NCBI GenBank assembly: GCA_002423185.1
Contig: DIUX01000006.1
Span: 248,235 to 312,234, forward strand
DNA from: Micavibrio sp. UBA6147
Lineage (GTDB): Bacteria; Pseudomonadota; Alphaproteobacteria; Micavibrionales; UBA1664
Length of the DNA: 64,000 nucleotides
Direction of reading: 5' to 3'
Part shown: piece by piece, positions 1 to 9,533 of the stretch
Layout of the letters: every line of letters begins with the position of its first letter
Numbering within the stretch: the first letter of the stretch is position 1
Translations under genes and position numbers: made by a program
Notes under the pieces: generated by a model
Database searches by the model: none
Told to the model about the DNA's origin: nothing
The model's input: only the letters and a program-made list of their open reading frames with translations

Positions 1-697
1 AATGCTGCAAGGAACGCTTGATTTCATGCGCTTCTTCGATACAGCTCTCGGACGGGGTGCGGATGACGCTGTCCTCCAGCGCTTCGATCATGTCGCCGAA
101 ACGCTCCAGCACAGGATAATAGCCGTCCACCACCGCATCAATCAGGGCATAGAGCAAATAATCCGCGTGTTTGAGCTTTTGGCGACCGCCGCTCTTTTTA
201 CGAATACGGTCGCGCACCGCCTCCAGACAATCGCCCTCGCGCTCTTGAAAGGTCAGGACAAATTTCTTGCCGAGAAAGAGGCTGATTTGCTCAACATCCA
301 TACGGCGTTCGCCTTGATGATCGTCAACAAACCGCACCATGCGTGTGGTGACAAAGACGTTGTTTTCGAAAATTTCGGTCTTCGGGCGGTGATGGACGTT
401 CAGGACATCCTCCATCGCCAGCGGGTGAAGCTTCAGGATTTGCCCCAATTCCTCCAACACCGACACGGTCGCAAGGCCGTTCACGTTGATCCATGTCACG
501 TCATAATGCTTGAGCACGTCAGGAAGGGTGTCGAGAGCGTCCAGCGCCAGTGGCTCTTCGTGCAGGGCTTCGGTGTCGTAGGCCATGACGGTGATGGTGC
601 TGGGCTGCGCATTCAACGGGGCGATGAGGGTGCCAGGGGCGGTGCCGAGGCGTTCCTTCATCGGGCGTTGGCGGCGGCGTTTGATTTTGGCGGGCAT
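1..697 (-). CDS. corA: CorA-family magnesium/cobalt transporter (3' part beyond the left edge)
   Basis: The reverse strand from 697 gives an open frame of 232 codons that runs off the window. It opens MPAKIKRRRQRP and continues with GTAPGTLI, VTWINVNGL, HPLAMEDVLNVHHRPK, FVLTFQE and LLYALIDAVVDGYYP, which is the cytoplasmic funnel domain of CorA in its usual order. The family forms pentameric inner-membrane channels for Mg2+ and other divalent cations. The two C-terminal membrane helices and the GMN signature should lie to the left and cannot be seen. An AAAGGAG box sits seven bases before the ATG, so the start is firm. It follows the MscS gene on the same strand after 94 bp containing a hairpin. 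Confidence 0.9.
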   Translation of the reverse strand, partial: MPAKIKRRRQRPMKERLGTAPGTLIAPLNAQPSTITVMAYDTEALHEEPLALDALDTLPDVLKHYDVTWINVNGLATVSVLEELGQILKLHPLAMEDVLNVHHRPKTEIFENNVFVTTRMVRFVDDHQGERRMDVEQISLFLGKKFVLTFQEREGDCLEAVRDRIRKKSGGRQKLKHADYLLYALIDAVVDGYYPVLERFGDMIEALEDSVIRTPSESCIEEAHEIKRSLQH

Positions 698-779
698 ACG
701 GGGGCTCCTTTATGCTCGTGGATGGGCTGGCTTTGGGCTTCGAAGCCTTGATGAAATAGCAAAGCGAAACAGTCAAAGT

Positions 780-812
780 GAAACGGCAAATTTATGCGGT
801 TTTTGCCGTTTC
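780..812 (-). terminator. stem-loop overlapping the mscS stop codon
   Basis: An 11-bp perfect inverted repeat (GAAACGGCAAA at 780-790, TTTGCCGTTTC at 802-812) surrounds the stop codon at 792-794. In the mscS direction no clear run of T follows, so it may be a weak terminator or an mRNA 3'-end stabiliser between mscS and corA. Confidence 0.4.
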
Positions 813-1832
813 TTGTTTGGACGACACGGCTTTTTTGGCCGGTTTTTCCTTGGTTTTCGGGGCTTGTTCGGCGCGGGATTGTTTGTCTTTTTTGTCCGCT
901 TTGTCTTGTTTTGCTTGCTCTATTTGCGTGCGCAATGTGTTGACGTGGCTGAGGAATTCGCTGCTGATCGCGGTGGCGATTTTATGCGCTTCGCGGGTCG
1001 GCAGGAACGCCTTCACCGTGAACACCAAATGCCCAAGATCAGTTGTGCGGACGTAAATTTCGGGGTCGGGTTTGTCCAGCTTAATGCCGACTTTGCGTTC
1101 GACTTTGCGAATACGGGCAAGCGCTTCTTTTTGGTTCGGTTCGAAATGACGGGCGGCAATGACGCGCAAATGGGCGGCGAGGTCGCGCACGTCCATATCG
1201 GCATAGTTGATGGTCATGCTGAATTCCTTGAACAAGAACCGCTTCATGACTTGCATGTTTTCGACGGGGGCGGTGAGGAGCAGACTGTTCGGCACCGAGA
1301 TTGTCTTGCCGGTATAGCCGAATGTCTTGCCGTCATGGTCAATTTCCTCCAGCACGATGGAGAAAATACTGATGTCTACGACTTCGCCGCTGACATTGCC
1401 GAGGCGCACCCAGTCGCCGACTTGGAAGGGCTGGGTGCTCATCCGCATGAACGAACCGGAAAAACACAGGATGAGTTCCTTGGTCGCTACCACGACCGCC
1501 ACCGCAATCGCGGTTAAGGACAGGGCGAAGGTGCGAAGCTCCGGCGCCCAGATCAACACGATGGACAACACCATCATCGTCCAGACCATGTTTTTGACGC
1601 GGATGATCCAGCGGCGCTTATCCTCCGACAGCAATTCATCCTTGCCGCGAATGAGGCGGATGAACACATAGCGCAATCCGATCAAAACGCCCATCACCAC
1701 AATTGTCGATATAAACCCGTTTGATAAATACGACGAAATGCCGGATGAAATACCCGCGCCGACTTGGTCAACGACCAGCGCGGCGCTGTGGATGGTTTCC
1801 GATGATGTTTTGGCCATGGCTTTGAAGTCCAC
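792..1832 (-). CDS. small-conductance mechanosensitive channel, MscS family
   Basis: The 346-aa product has three hydrophobic segments (about residues 37-60, 84-100 and 105-130) followed by the MscS beta domain, with FQVGDWVRLGNVSGEVVDIS and KTISVPNSLL, and then an alpha/beta cytoplasmic domain. MscS channels open on membrane tension and release solutes during hypo-osmotic shock. The last 45 residues form an unusual Lys/Ala/Glu-rich tail (KQDKADKKDKQS and on), probably a disordered cytoplasmic extension. The start is a GTG with AAGGA eight bases upstream; the in-frame ATG at 1817 has a poorer site. It is divergent from the efflux operon. Confidence 0.88.
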   Translation of the reverse strand: MDFKAMAKTSSETIHSAALVVDQVGAGISSGISSYLSNGFISTIVVMGVLIGLRYVFIRLIRGKDELLSEDKRRWIIRVKNMVWTMMVLSIVLIWAPELRTFALSLTAIAVAVVVATKELILCFSGSFMRMSTQPFQVGDWVRLGNVSGEVVDISIFSIVLEEIDHDGKTFGYTGKTISVPNSLLLTAPVENMQVMKRFLFKEFSMTINYADMDVRDLAAHLRVIAARHFEPNQKEALARIRKVERKVGIKLDKPDPEIYVRTTDLGHLVFTVKAFLPTREAHKIATAISSEFLSHVNTLRTQIEQAKQDKADKKDKQSRAEQAPKTKEKPAKKAVSSKQETAKTA

Positions 1833-1960
1833 TTGATTAATCCTTATCTATATTACGCAATTGTAAAGAAAAAGCCAGTGCATGGGGCGGCGTGATACGC
1901 TATTGTCTGGTATAGGCTTTTGACGACAAAATTGTGTAACAATTAAGGCAAGTTTCCCTC

Positions 1961-3130
1961 ATGTCCCCTAAAATTTCCCACAAAATTTTATCCTTGCGTG
2001 ATGCCACCTTTATCGGTGGTGTTTTTGTTTTATCGATGATGGTGGCGATGCCGTCGGGATTTGCGCAAGGCAAGCCGGAACAAAACGCCCCGACACAGGT
2101 TATTGTCGATGTCGTCGAGATGCGCGATATATCGAACACGATTGAGGCGCTCGGCAATTTGCGCGCCAATGAGGAAGTCACATTGACCCCCAGTGTGAGC
2201 AAAACGATTACGGCGCTGTCCTTCGAAGACGGCGAAAGAGTGAAAAAAGGCACGGTCTTGGTTGAGATGACCTCCGGCGAAGAAGAAGCCTTGCTGCGCG
2301 AGGCGGAATCGACCCTCGAAGAAGCCACCAAACAACTGGAACGCGCCCGCCCGCTGGCGGAAAACGGCACGGTTTCGCGGTCTGTGCTTGACCAGCGCGT
2401 GCGCGACCAAGAAACCGCTCAAGCTCGGCTTGAGGCCTTGCATTCCCGTTTGGAAGATTTGCTCATCCGCGCTCCGTTTGACGGCAGGGTCGGCCTGCGT
2501 AACGTCAGTTTAGGCGCGTTTATCAAACCCGGGGACGTCGTCACGACCTTGGTGGATGACAGCCGGATGAAGCTCGATTTTTCGGTGCCGTCCGTGTATT
2601 TGTCGGAGATCAGCACCGGATTAGCGGTTGAGGCGCGATCCGCCGCCTATGGCGACCAGCGTTTTTCCGGCGTGATCGAGAGTATCGACAACCGCGTTGA
2701 CCCGATCACGCGGTCGTTCAACGTGCGCGCCGTATTGCCGAATAAGGACGGGCATTTAAAGACCGGATTATTGATGCAGGTGAACATCAAAACCCGCCCG
2801 CGCAATGCACTGGTCATCCCCGAAGAAGCCTTGATCCAAGAATCCAAAAAAACCTTTGTGTTCGTGAGCAAGCCGAACGAAAACGGCGAAGGCCTGAGCG
2901 TTGAAAAACGCCTTGTGCGTATCGGCACCCGCCAAGTCGGGTCGGTTGAGATTGTCGAAGGTTTGAAGGCCGGCGACACCATCGTCACCCACGGCACAAT
3001 GAAAGTCCGTGATGGCGGCGCGATTACGATTATGAGCACGCAAAGCGGCGGGGCATCCATTCCCGAGATTCTAAAGGGCAAAGCGGATGGTGAGGCAGCA
3101 AGTCAATCCGGTGAGGGCGCGGGCCAATGA
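1961..3130 (+). CDS. RND efflux periplasmic adaptor (membrane fusion protein)
   Basis: The 389-aa product is the HlyD/AcrA-like adaptor that bridges an inner-membrane RND pump to an outer-membrane channel. An N-terminal signal or anchor (about 17-38, FIGGVFVLSMMVAMPSGFAQ) is followed by the lipoyl/barrel-sandwich half (NEEVTLTPSVSKTI, FEDGERVKKGTVLVEM), an alpha hairpin (about 105-150), the second lipoyl half (LIRAPFDGRVGLRNVSLGAFI), then beta-barrel and membrane-proximal domains. Its stop overlaps the pump ATG (ATGA at 3127-3130), so the two are co-translated. No outer-membrane factor gene lies nearby, so a distantly encoded TolC-like channel is expected. The substrate is not predictable. 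Confidence 0.92.
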   Translation: MSPKISHKILSLRDATFIGGVFVLSMMVAMPSGFAQGKPEQNAPTQVIVDVVEMRDISNTIEALGNLRANEEVTLTPSVSKTITALSFEDGERVKKGTVLVEMTSGEEEALLREAESTLEEATKQLERARPLAENGTVSRSVLDQRVRDQETAQARLEALHSRLEDLLIRAPFDGRVGLRNVSLGAFIKPGDVVTTLVDDSRMKLDFSVPSVYLSEISTGLAVEARSAAYGDQRFSGVIESIDNRVDPITRSFNVRAVLPNKDGHLKTGLLMQVNIKTRPRNALVIPEEALIQESKKTFVFVSKPNENGEGLSVEKRLVRIGTRQVGSVEIVEGLKAGDTIVTHGTMKVRDGGAITIMSTQSGGASIPEILKGKADGEAASQSGEGAGQ

Positions 3131-6100
3131 TTTTAAGCGATATTTCGGTCAAGCGGCCTGTTTTTGCCTCGGTTTTGTCTTTGCTCCTCCTCGCCTTCGG
3201 GTTGGTGGCGTTTGACCGCCTTCCCTTGCGCGAATATCCCGATATTGACCCGCCGGTCATCAGCATCGAAACCAATTACCCCGGCGCCGCCGCCAATATC
3301 GTCGAAACCCGCATCACCGAAGTGATCGAAGAACGGGTTGCGGGGGTTGCGGGGATTAAATTTATATCGTCGTCCAGCCAAGACGGGAAGAGCGATATCA
3401 CCATCGAATTCAAAACCGGATACGACATTAACGAAGCCGCCAACGATATTCGTGACCGTATTTCGCGGATTGCCGACAACCTCCCCGAAGAATCCGACCC
3501 GCCGGAAATTCAAAAGGTTGATTCCGGTGAGGATGTGATTGTGTGGCTGAACCTCGCCGGTGAGGGAATGAGCGTTCCTGAGCTCACCGACTATGCCGAC
3601 CGATACCTTGTTGACCGATTTTCGGTGATTGACGGCGTGGCGCGGGTTCAGATCGGCGGGCGGCAGGATTATGCCATTCGCGTGTGGATTGACCGCAACG
3701 AACTTGCGGCGCGGAACCTCACCGTCAACGATGTTGAAAACGTCCTGCGCGCCGAGAATGTCGAGCTTCCCGCCGGCGATATCGAGAGCAGCACCCGCCA
3801 ATTCACCTTGCGGGTTGAGCGCAGCTTTATGACGCCGGAGGATTTTTCGTCGCTTGTTTTGTATGAAGGGGCGGAAGGCGATTTGATCCGCCTTGGCGAT
3901 GTCGCGCGGGTTGAAAAAAGCACCGTTGAAAACCGCACCACGTTTCGCGGCAACACAGTGGCGATGGTCGGGATCGGGATTGTCAAGCAATCCACCGCCA
4001 ACACGATTGAAGTTGCGCGTTTGGCGCGTGAAGAAGCCAAACGGATTAACGAAACCCTCCCCAAAGGCATGGTGATCAAGGAAAGTTTTGATTCCTCGGT
4101 GTTTATCGAAGGGGCGATTAAAGAGGTCTACACCACCTTGTTCATCGCCATTATCCTTGTCGTTTTGGTGATTTATTTATTCCTTGGCAATGTTCGTGCC
4201 ACCATCATCCCCGCCGTGACCGTTCCTGTGTCGATTATCGCGACATTTCTTGTGTTGCTGGTGTGCGGGTATTCGGTGAATATTTTGACGCTTTTGGCGC
4301 TCGTCCTCGCCATCGGGATTGTCGTGGATGACGCGATTGTGATGCTGGAAAACATCGTGCGCCGCATTCAAGAAGAAAACGAGCCGCCGCTCCTCGCCGC
4401 CTATAACGGGGCGCGGCAAGTCGGGTTTGCGGTTGTCGCGACAACATTGGTGTTGATTGCCGTGTTCGTGCCGATCAGTTTCGCCGAAGGCGATGTCGGG
4501 CGGTTATTCTCCGAATTCGCCATCACCATTGCCGCCGCCGTTGGGTTTTCGTCGATTGTGGCGCTCACCCTTTGCCCCATGCTGGCCTCCAAAATCCTCA
4601 AGGAAAAGAATGACGGCAACGCCATGACCCGTTTCATTGACAATGGGTTCTTGCGTATTCGCGGGTCGTATGGGCGGCTTGTGGGAACATTGTTGCGGCG
4701 GTGGCCGATTGTGGCGATTTTGTTTATCGGCCTTATCGGCGCGACCGTGTGGATGGGGCAAACCATCGAACAAGAATATGCACCGAAGGAAGATCGCGGC
4801 GCGTTTTTCATTCGCGTTGACGGCCCCGAAGGCGCAAGTTTTTCGTATATGGAAGACTATATGAACGAGATTGAAGCGCGGCTTATGCCCTATGTCGAGC
4901 GCAATGAAATCTCGCGGCTTTTGGTGCGCGCCCCGCGCGGATTCGGCAATATTGCGAGCTTTAACACCGGTATCGTGATTGTCGTTTTGAATGATTGGAG
5001 CGAACGCCGCAACGGGTTCGAGATTATGAACGAAATTCGCGGCAAGTTATCCGACCTTCCCGGCGTTCGCGCCTTCCCCATCATGCGGCAAGGGTTTAAA
5101 ACCAGCGCAACAAAGCCCGTCCAATTCGTGATTGGGGGCGCTAGCTATGAACAGCTTACCGAATGGCGGAATATTCTGGATGCCAAGCTGGCGCAGGACA
5201 ACCCCGGCTTGATCGGCATTGATTGGGATTACAAGGAAACCAAACCGCAATTGCAGATCAGCATTGATTACGAACGCGCCGCCGAACTCGGCGTCAGTGT
5301 CCGCAATATCGGGCGCACGATGGAGACCATGCTCGGCGGCCGCGCCATCACGACCTTCATCGAAAACGGCAAAGAATATGACGTGATGGTCGAAGGCGAA
5401 CGGGACGCCCAGCGCACCCCGACCAATATCGAGAACATCTATGTCCGATCCGAACGATCTGGCGCGTTGATCCCGCTGTCCAACATGATCACCATCAATG
5501 AACGGGCGGCACCGGAATCGCTCAACCGATACAACCGTGTGCGTGCCTTGACGTTGGAGGCCGACCTTGCGGATGGGTATTCACTCGGTGAGGCTCTGAA
5601 GTTCCTTGAAACAACGGTGCGTGAAACCCTGCCCGCCGGCGCGGTGATTGATTATAAAGGCCTGTCCCGCGACTATAAATATACGGGGGGGAGCATCGCG
5701 TTTATCTTTATTCTCGGCTTGTTCATCACGTTTTTGGTGCTGGCGGCGCAGTTTGAAAGCTATGTCCACCCGTTTGTTATCATGCTCACCGTTCCGCTCG
5801 CCATTGCCGGCGGGTTGGCGGGGCTGTATGCCACCGGCGCAACGCTCAACATCTATTCCCAGATCGGGTTGATTATGTTGGTCGGGCTGTCGGCCAAGAA
5901 CGGGATTTTGATTGTCGAATTCGCCAACCAGCTCCGCGACCAAGGCCATGAATTCATGGATGCCTTGATTGAGGCCTCGCAAACCCGCCTGCGCCCGATT
6001 ATGATGACCGGCATTACCACCGCGGCGGGGTCGATTCCGTTGTTGCTCTCCAGTGGCCCTGGGTCGGAAACCCGCGCCGTGATCGGCACGGTGATTATGG

Positions 6101-6258
6101 CGGGGGTTTTGTCGGCGACGTTCTTTACGTTGTTTGTTGTGCCTGTGGCCTATGGGTTATTGACACGCGGGACAGGATCCCCCGGGGATCAAGCCCGCCG
6201 CATCGCCGCCCAGCAAGCCGCCAAGGATGCGGGTCAAGATGCCGTTGAAACGCTGTAA
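3127..6258 (+). CDS. RND-family efflux pump, inner-membrane permease
   Basis: At 1043 aa this is full length for the AcrB/MexB/MdtB-like hydrophobe/amphiphile exporters. It starts MILSDISVKRPVFASVLS, carries the REYPDIDPP motif, two large periplasmic loops and twelve expected membrane helices, and has LAIGIVVDDAIVMLENIVRR in TM4, holding the paired Asp residues of the proton relay. The C-terminal half repeats the fold (QIGLIMLVGLSAKNGILIVE). It exports drugs or other amphiphiles using the proton gradient as a trimer with the adaptor encoded just upstream. No regulator adjoins the operon. Family assignment is secure; substrate is unknown. Confidence 0.95.
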   Translation: MILSDISVKRPVFASVLSLLLLAFGLVAFDRLPLREYPDIDPPVISIETNYPGAAANIVETRITEVIEERVAGVAGIKFISSSSQDGKSDITIEFKTGYDINEAANDIRDRISRIADNLPEESDPPEIQKVDSGEDVIVWLNLAGEGMSVPELTDYADRYLVDRFSVIDGVARVQIGGRQDYAIRVWIDRNELAARNLTVNDVENVLRAENVELPAGDIESSTRQFTLRVERSFMTPEDFSSLVLYEGAEGDLIRLGDVARVEKSTVENRTTFRGNTVAMVGIGIVKQSTANTIEVARLAREEAKRINETLPKGMVIKESFDSSVFIEGAIKEVYTTLFIAIILVVLVIYLFLGNVRATIIPAVTVPVSIIATFLVLLVCGYSVNILTLLALVLAIGIVVDDAIVMLENIVRRIQEENEPPLLAAYNGARQVGFAVVATTLVLIAVFVPISFAEGDVGRLFSEFAITIAAAVGFSSIVALTLCPMLASKILKEKNDGNAMTRFIDNGFLRIRGSYGRLVGTLLRRWPIVAILFIGLIGATVWMGQTIEQEYAPKEDRGAFFIRVDGPEGASFSYMEDYMNEIEARLMPYVERNEISRLLVRAPRGFGNIASFNTGIVIVVLNDWSERRNGFEIMNEIRGKLSDLPGVRAFPIMRQGFKTSATKPVQFVIGGASYEQLTEWRNILDAKLAQDNPGLIGIDWDYKETKPQLQISIDYERAAELGVSVRNIGRTMETMLGGRAITTFIENGKEYDVMVEGERDAQRTPTNIENIYVRSERSGALIPLSNMITINERAAPESLNRYNRVRALTLEADLADGYSLGEALKFLETTVRETLPAGAVIDYKGLSRDYKYTGGSIAFIFILGLFITFLVLAAQFESYVHPFVIMLTVPLAIAGGLAGLYATGATLNIYSQIGLIMLVGLSAKNGILIVEFANQLRDQGHEFMDALIEASQTRLRPIMMTGITTAAGSIPLLLSSGPGSETRAVIGTVIMAGVLSATFFTLFVVPVAYGLLTRGTGSPGDQARRIAAQQAAKDAGQDAVETL

Positions 6259-6321
6259 GATATGCGGCAAGATAGAGTGATCAAAACAGATAGGCACAGG
6301 GCAAGAAAGTACGCATAAACC

Positions 6322-6807
6322 ATGGTCACATCCGCCAAGCAATCCCGTTTGATCTCTCTTATCGGCACGTTTTCGGTGATGCTGGTGGTGATCGGTTTTG
6401 CCATCGGGGGGTGTTCATCCGCCAATGTCGGGAATTTTATGGAGCGGTTTTTATGGCGCGAACGGGTCGTGCTCGTATTCGCCCCCACATCTGACCACGC
6501 CGATTTGATCCGCCAAAAAGACGCTTTTAACGCCGCCGCCGTGAAGGACGGGTTGAAAGAGCGCGACATTCGCGTCATCACCCTTATTGACCGCGACGGG
6601 GTGTGGATTGATGAGGCCAATGTGCCGCGCCTTTTTCCGGTGCCTTTTTATAAGCATTTCAAGGTCGATGACGGGGCGTTTTCGGTTATCTTGGTCGGCA
6701 AGGATGGCGGAGAAAAAATGCGCTCGGCCGTGGTTGTGACGCCCGAACTTTTATTCTCGTTGATTGATGCCATGCCGATGGGTGAAGCAAAGCCGCACGC
6801 ACGATGA
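6322..6807 (+). CDS. DUF4174 domain protein, membrane-anchored or secreted
   Basis: The 161-aa protein has an N-terminal hydrophobic segment (about 12-30) ending in IGGCSS, which could be a lipobox-like or uncleaved anchor. A compact domain follows: FLWRERVVLVFAPTSDH, then RQKDAF, then DIRVITLIDRDGV and FSVILVGKDGGEK. This order matches DUF4174, a thioredoxin-fold-like family of unknown function common in Gram-negatives, recalled by pattern. It has no CxxC, so it is not an oxidoreductase. Its TGA overlaps the ATG of the downstream GST gene (ATGA), so the two are translationally coupled. Confidence 0.65.
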   Translation: MVTSAKQSRLISLIGTFSVMLVVIGFAIGGCSSANVGNFMERFLWRERVVLVFAPTSDHADLIRQKDAFNAAAVKDGLKERDIRVITLIDRDGVWIDEANVPRLFPVPFYKHFKVDDGAFSVILVGKDGGEKMRSAVVVTPELLFSLIDAMPMGEAKPHAR

Positions 6808-7556
6808 CCGACTCAAAGGATACAGATTCTATCGGGGCGGACTCTGTGTTTTACAGCTTTCGCCGCTGTCCTTACGCCATGCGGGCGCGGATGGCACTCA
6901 AGGTGTCCGGCGCGAATCCGCAATTGCGGGACATTACCCTCAAAGACAAGCCGCAGGAAATGCTTGAGGCCTCGCCCAAAGGGACTGTGCCTGTTTTGGT
7001 TTGTCCGGATGGGCGGGTGATTGACCAAAGCCTTGAGATTATGCGCTATGCTTTGTCGCTCAACGACCCGCAAAACTGGATGAAGAACGCAGAAGGCGCA
7101 GAAGCCTTGATCGCGCAGAATGACGGGGCGTTTAAGGCGGCGCTTGATCGCTATAAATATCCGGTGCGATTCGCGGATGAGGCGGCGCAGTACGGCGATG
7201 ATGAAGATGACAATAACGCCCGCGGTCTTGACGCGCTCAAGGCGCTCGCCTTTGCCGAATGTAAGGATTTCTTCAACCAATTAAACGCTGTGTTGCGTCA
7301 ACAAGCGTTTTTAGCCGGTGACCATATCGGGTTGGCCGATATCGCGATTTTTCCGTTTATTCGTCAAGCCGCCTTTGTCGACAGATCAGCGTTCGATGCG
7401 CTTCCCTTTTCTTTTTTACAAGACTGGTTTGAGAAAATAATAAATTCATCTTTGTTTTTGTCCATCATGCCTGCCGTTTCGCCGTGGAAAAATGGTCAAA
7501 AACCAATTTTATTTCAAGATGTTATGATTGCATCTTGTGCCAATTGTCCGGCTTGA
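6804..7556 (+). CDS. glutathione S-transferase family protein
   Basis: The 250-aa protein begins with a glutaredoxin-like fold: FYSFRRCPYAMRARMALKVS (Cys-Pro at the glutathione site), then SPKGTVPVLV, whose cis-Pro is typical, and DQSLEIMRYAL, the Glu/Ser that binds glutathione. The C-terminal half is helical and includes FLAGDHIGLADIAIFPFIRQ, the standard GST hydrophobic-core motif. A Cys in place of Tyr/Ser suggests a thiol-transferase or disulfide reductase type (beta/omega-like) rather than a conjugating enzyme. It is coupled to the DUF4174 gene by a 4-bp overlap. The last 25 residues are Cys-containing (MIASCANCPA) and not part of the core fold. Confidence 0.85.
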   Translation: MTDSKDTDSIGADSVFYSFRRCPYAMRARMALKVSGANPQLRDITLKDKPQEMLEASPKGTVPVLVCPDGRVIDQSLEIMRYALSLNDPQNWMKNAEGAEALIAQNDGAFKAALDRYKYPVRFADEAAQYGDDEDDNNARGLDALKALAFAECKDFFNQLNAVLRQQAFLAGDHIGLADIAIFPFIRQAAFVDRSAFDALPFSFLQDWFEKIINSSLFLSIMPAVSPWKNGQKPILFQDVMIASCANCPA

Positions 7557-7597
7557 TGCTCGGCGGTTGCGGCGCAACAATATTTCAATTACTTTTT

Positions 7598-7624
7598 CTT
7601 TGACATAATGAAAAAACCCCGTTA
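7598..7624 (+). promoter_or_regulatory. possible heat-shock (RpoH-type) promoter before the FtsH-like gene
   Basis: CTTTGA at 7598-7603 and CCCCGTTA at 7617-7624 are 13 bases apart, resembling the sigma-32 pattern CTTGAA/CCCCATNT. A sigma-70 reading of the same TTGACA (7600-7605) leaves a poor -10. The assignment rests on motif resemblance only. Confidence 0.3.
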
Positions 7625-7684
7625 AGGGTGGATTAAATACGTTATAAAAAATAATCTTTAAGTCACATAGTGCAGGAGAGTACG

Positions 7685-9439
7685 ATGACAAACCCGAACG
7701 ACAAACCGTCTGGTGAAGACAAAAAACCCGAAGCCCCCGTCAGCAAGCCTGCACGCCCGAGCTTTAACGTTCCCGCCCAAAAAGCGAACCCCGCCAACCC
7801 CGCGAATAACAACGGCAACGGCAAGCCCCCACAAGGCCCCGACCCGAAGACACTCGCGCTCGGCATTGGCGGCGCAGCGGCAGCAGCAGCGTTGCTGTAT
7901 TTCCTCACCAAGCAAGGCGGCCCCGGAAGCGGCACATTGTCGAATAATGACGGATACAGCTCAGGCCCGATCGACCGCGTTTTGAACACCGTCAAGCGCA
8001 ACGGCCCCAAAGCCGATGACCGCGTCACGTTCAAAGACGTTGCCGGCATTGACGAAGTCAAAGAAGACTTGCAAGAAGTTGTGGCCTTGATTCAAGCACA
8101 AACAACGCGTAAGAGCCTCGGCGGCAAAGCCCCGAAGGGCGCTCTTTTGCACGGCGGCCCCGGTTGCGGTAAAACATTGATCGCGAAGGCGATTGCCAAC
8201 GAAGCCGGTGTGAATTTCGTTCACCGTTCCGGTTCGGACTTCGTCAACAAATATGTCGGCGTTGGCCCTGATAACGTGCGCAAAATGTTCTCAGAAGCCC
8301 GCAGCAAAGCGCCTTGCGTTTTGTTCATTGACGAGATCGACGCCCTCGCCCGTCACCGCAGTGCCGGTTCAGGATCCGACGGCGCCCGCGAATACGACAA
8401 CACGACCAATGCGTTCCTTGTTGAAATGGACGGCATGAAGTCACGCGACGGTATTTTCGTGATCGGTGCGACCAACCGTTTGGACATGCTCGACCCCGCC
8501 GCGACACGCCCCGGCCGTTTTGACCGTAAGGTTCACGTGCCGTTGCCTGACTTGAAAGGCCGTGAGGACATCCTCAAGGTTCACGTTCGTGACAAGGTTT
8601 TGGCCAGCGATTTTGACCCGTCCGTTGTTGCCCGCGCAACACCACGTTTTTCGGGTGCTGACCTTGCCAACCTTGCCAACGAAGCCGCGCTTTTGGCCGA
8701 ACGTCAAGGCAAAGACGCCATTGAAATGGTCGATTTCGAAAACGCCAAGGACAAAATCGTGATGGGCTCAGGCCGCGCCATGGTGATGACCGAGGAAGAC
8801 AAGCGCCTGACCGCATACCACGAAGCCGGCCATGCTTTGGTCGCCTTGATGGAAGCCGCATCCGACCCTGTTCACAAGGCGACTATTTTGCCACGTGGCG
8901 GTGCCTTGGGTATGGTTGTCCGCTTGCCGGAAAAAGACCAATACTCGATGAGCGTTGAGCAAATGAAGGCTCACCTGTCCGTCGGTGCCGCAGGGCGCGC
9001 CGCAGAAGAATTGATCTTCGGCGGGGACAAGGTCACATCCGGCGCCTCGGGCGATATTGAACAAATCACCAATATCGCGTCCCGCATGGTCAAGGAATGG
9101 GGTCTGTCGTCACTCGGCATGATTAACTACGCCGCCAAGCCGGAACCCGGAACAGGCATGCGTCAGGTTTTCTCCGAAGCCACGATGGTTAAAATCGACT
9201 CGGAAATCAGAGCGATTGTCGACACCGCATCACAACGTGCGGCGAGCATCCTGCAAACCAACAGACCGGCGCTTGAGGCGATTGCCAATGCCTTGCTGGA
9301 CAAAGAAACCCTCACGGGCGACGAATTGAAAGTCATTGCGGCCAATGCCGGTGCGGTTTTGCCGACACCAGTCGGACAAGGCGCTTGGACTCAAACCGGC
9401 AAGCCGGTTGGCAGCGCACCGAAAACGCCCAAAGCCTAG
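7685..9439 (+). CDS. FtsH-like AAA+ zinc metalloprotease with a single membrane segment
   Basis: The 584-aa protein is laid out as a disordered Pro/Asn-rich N-terminus (1-55), one hydrophobic segment (56-75), a linker, an AAA+ module (Walker A GGPGCGKT near 157-164, pore YVGVG, Walker B VLFIDEIDA near 212-220, arginine fingers in ATRPGRFDRKV) and an M41 peptidase domain with HEAGH at 379-383 and SGASGDIEQIT supplying the third zinc ligand. True FtsH (about 640 aa) has two membrane helices and a periplasmic domain, both missing here, so this looks like a paralogue rather than the essential FtsH. The ATG at 7685 follows CAGGAG at 7673-7678. A strong terminator follows the gene. Confidence 0.88.
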   Translation: MTNPNDKPSGEDKKPEAPVSKPARPSFNVPAQKANPANPANNNGNGKPPQGPDPKTLALGIGGAAAAAALLYFLTKQGGPGSGTLSNNDGYSSGPIDRVLNTVKRNGPKADDRVTFKDVAGIDEVKEDLQEVVALIQAQTTRKSLGGKAPKGALLHGGPGCGKTLIAKAIANEAGVNFVHRSGSDFVNKYVGVGPDNVRKMFSEARSKAPCVLFIDEIDALARHRSAGSGSDGAREYDNTTNAFLVEMDGMKSRDGIFVIGATNRLDMLDPAATRPGRFDRKVHVPLPDLKGREDILKVHVRDKVLASDFDPSVVARATPRFSGADLANLANEAALLAERQGKDAIEMVDFENAKDKIVMGSGRAMVMTEEDKRLTAYHEAGHALVALMEAASDPVHKATILPRGGALGMVVRLPEKDQYSMSVEQMKAHLSVGAAGRAAEELIFGGDKVTSGASGDIEQITNIASRMVKEWGLSSLGMINYAAKPEPGTGMRQVFSEATMVKIDSEIRAIVDTASQRAASILQTNRPALEAIANALLDKETLTGDELKVIAANAGAVLPTPVGQGAWTQTGKPVGSAPKTPKA

Positions 9440-9476
9440 TAAGCGAATAAGGCCGAACGGTTTTCATACTCCATAC

Positions 9477-9510
9477 AAAACGGCGTCCGTATCATTCGGA
9501 CGCCGTTTTT
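9477..9510. terminator. bidirectional intrinsic terminator between the FtsH-like gene and hemH
   Basis: A 13-bp stem (AAAACGGCGTCCG at 9477-9489, CGGACGCCGTTTT at 9497-9509) has a 7-base loop, a T run on the plus side and an A run on the other. It serves both converging genes. Confidence 0.9.
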
Positions 9511-9533
9511 GCTTACCATAGTTTTGGGGCGGT

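Noticed and set aside
2..751. A 249-codon rightward frame at the left edge
   Set aside because: It is the complement of a clear CorA gene; its His/Gln/Arg-rich composition is typical of antisense reading.
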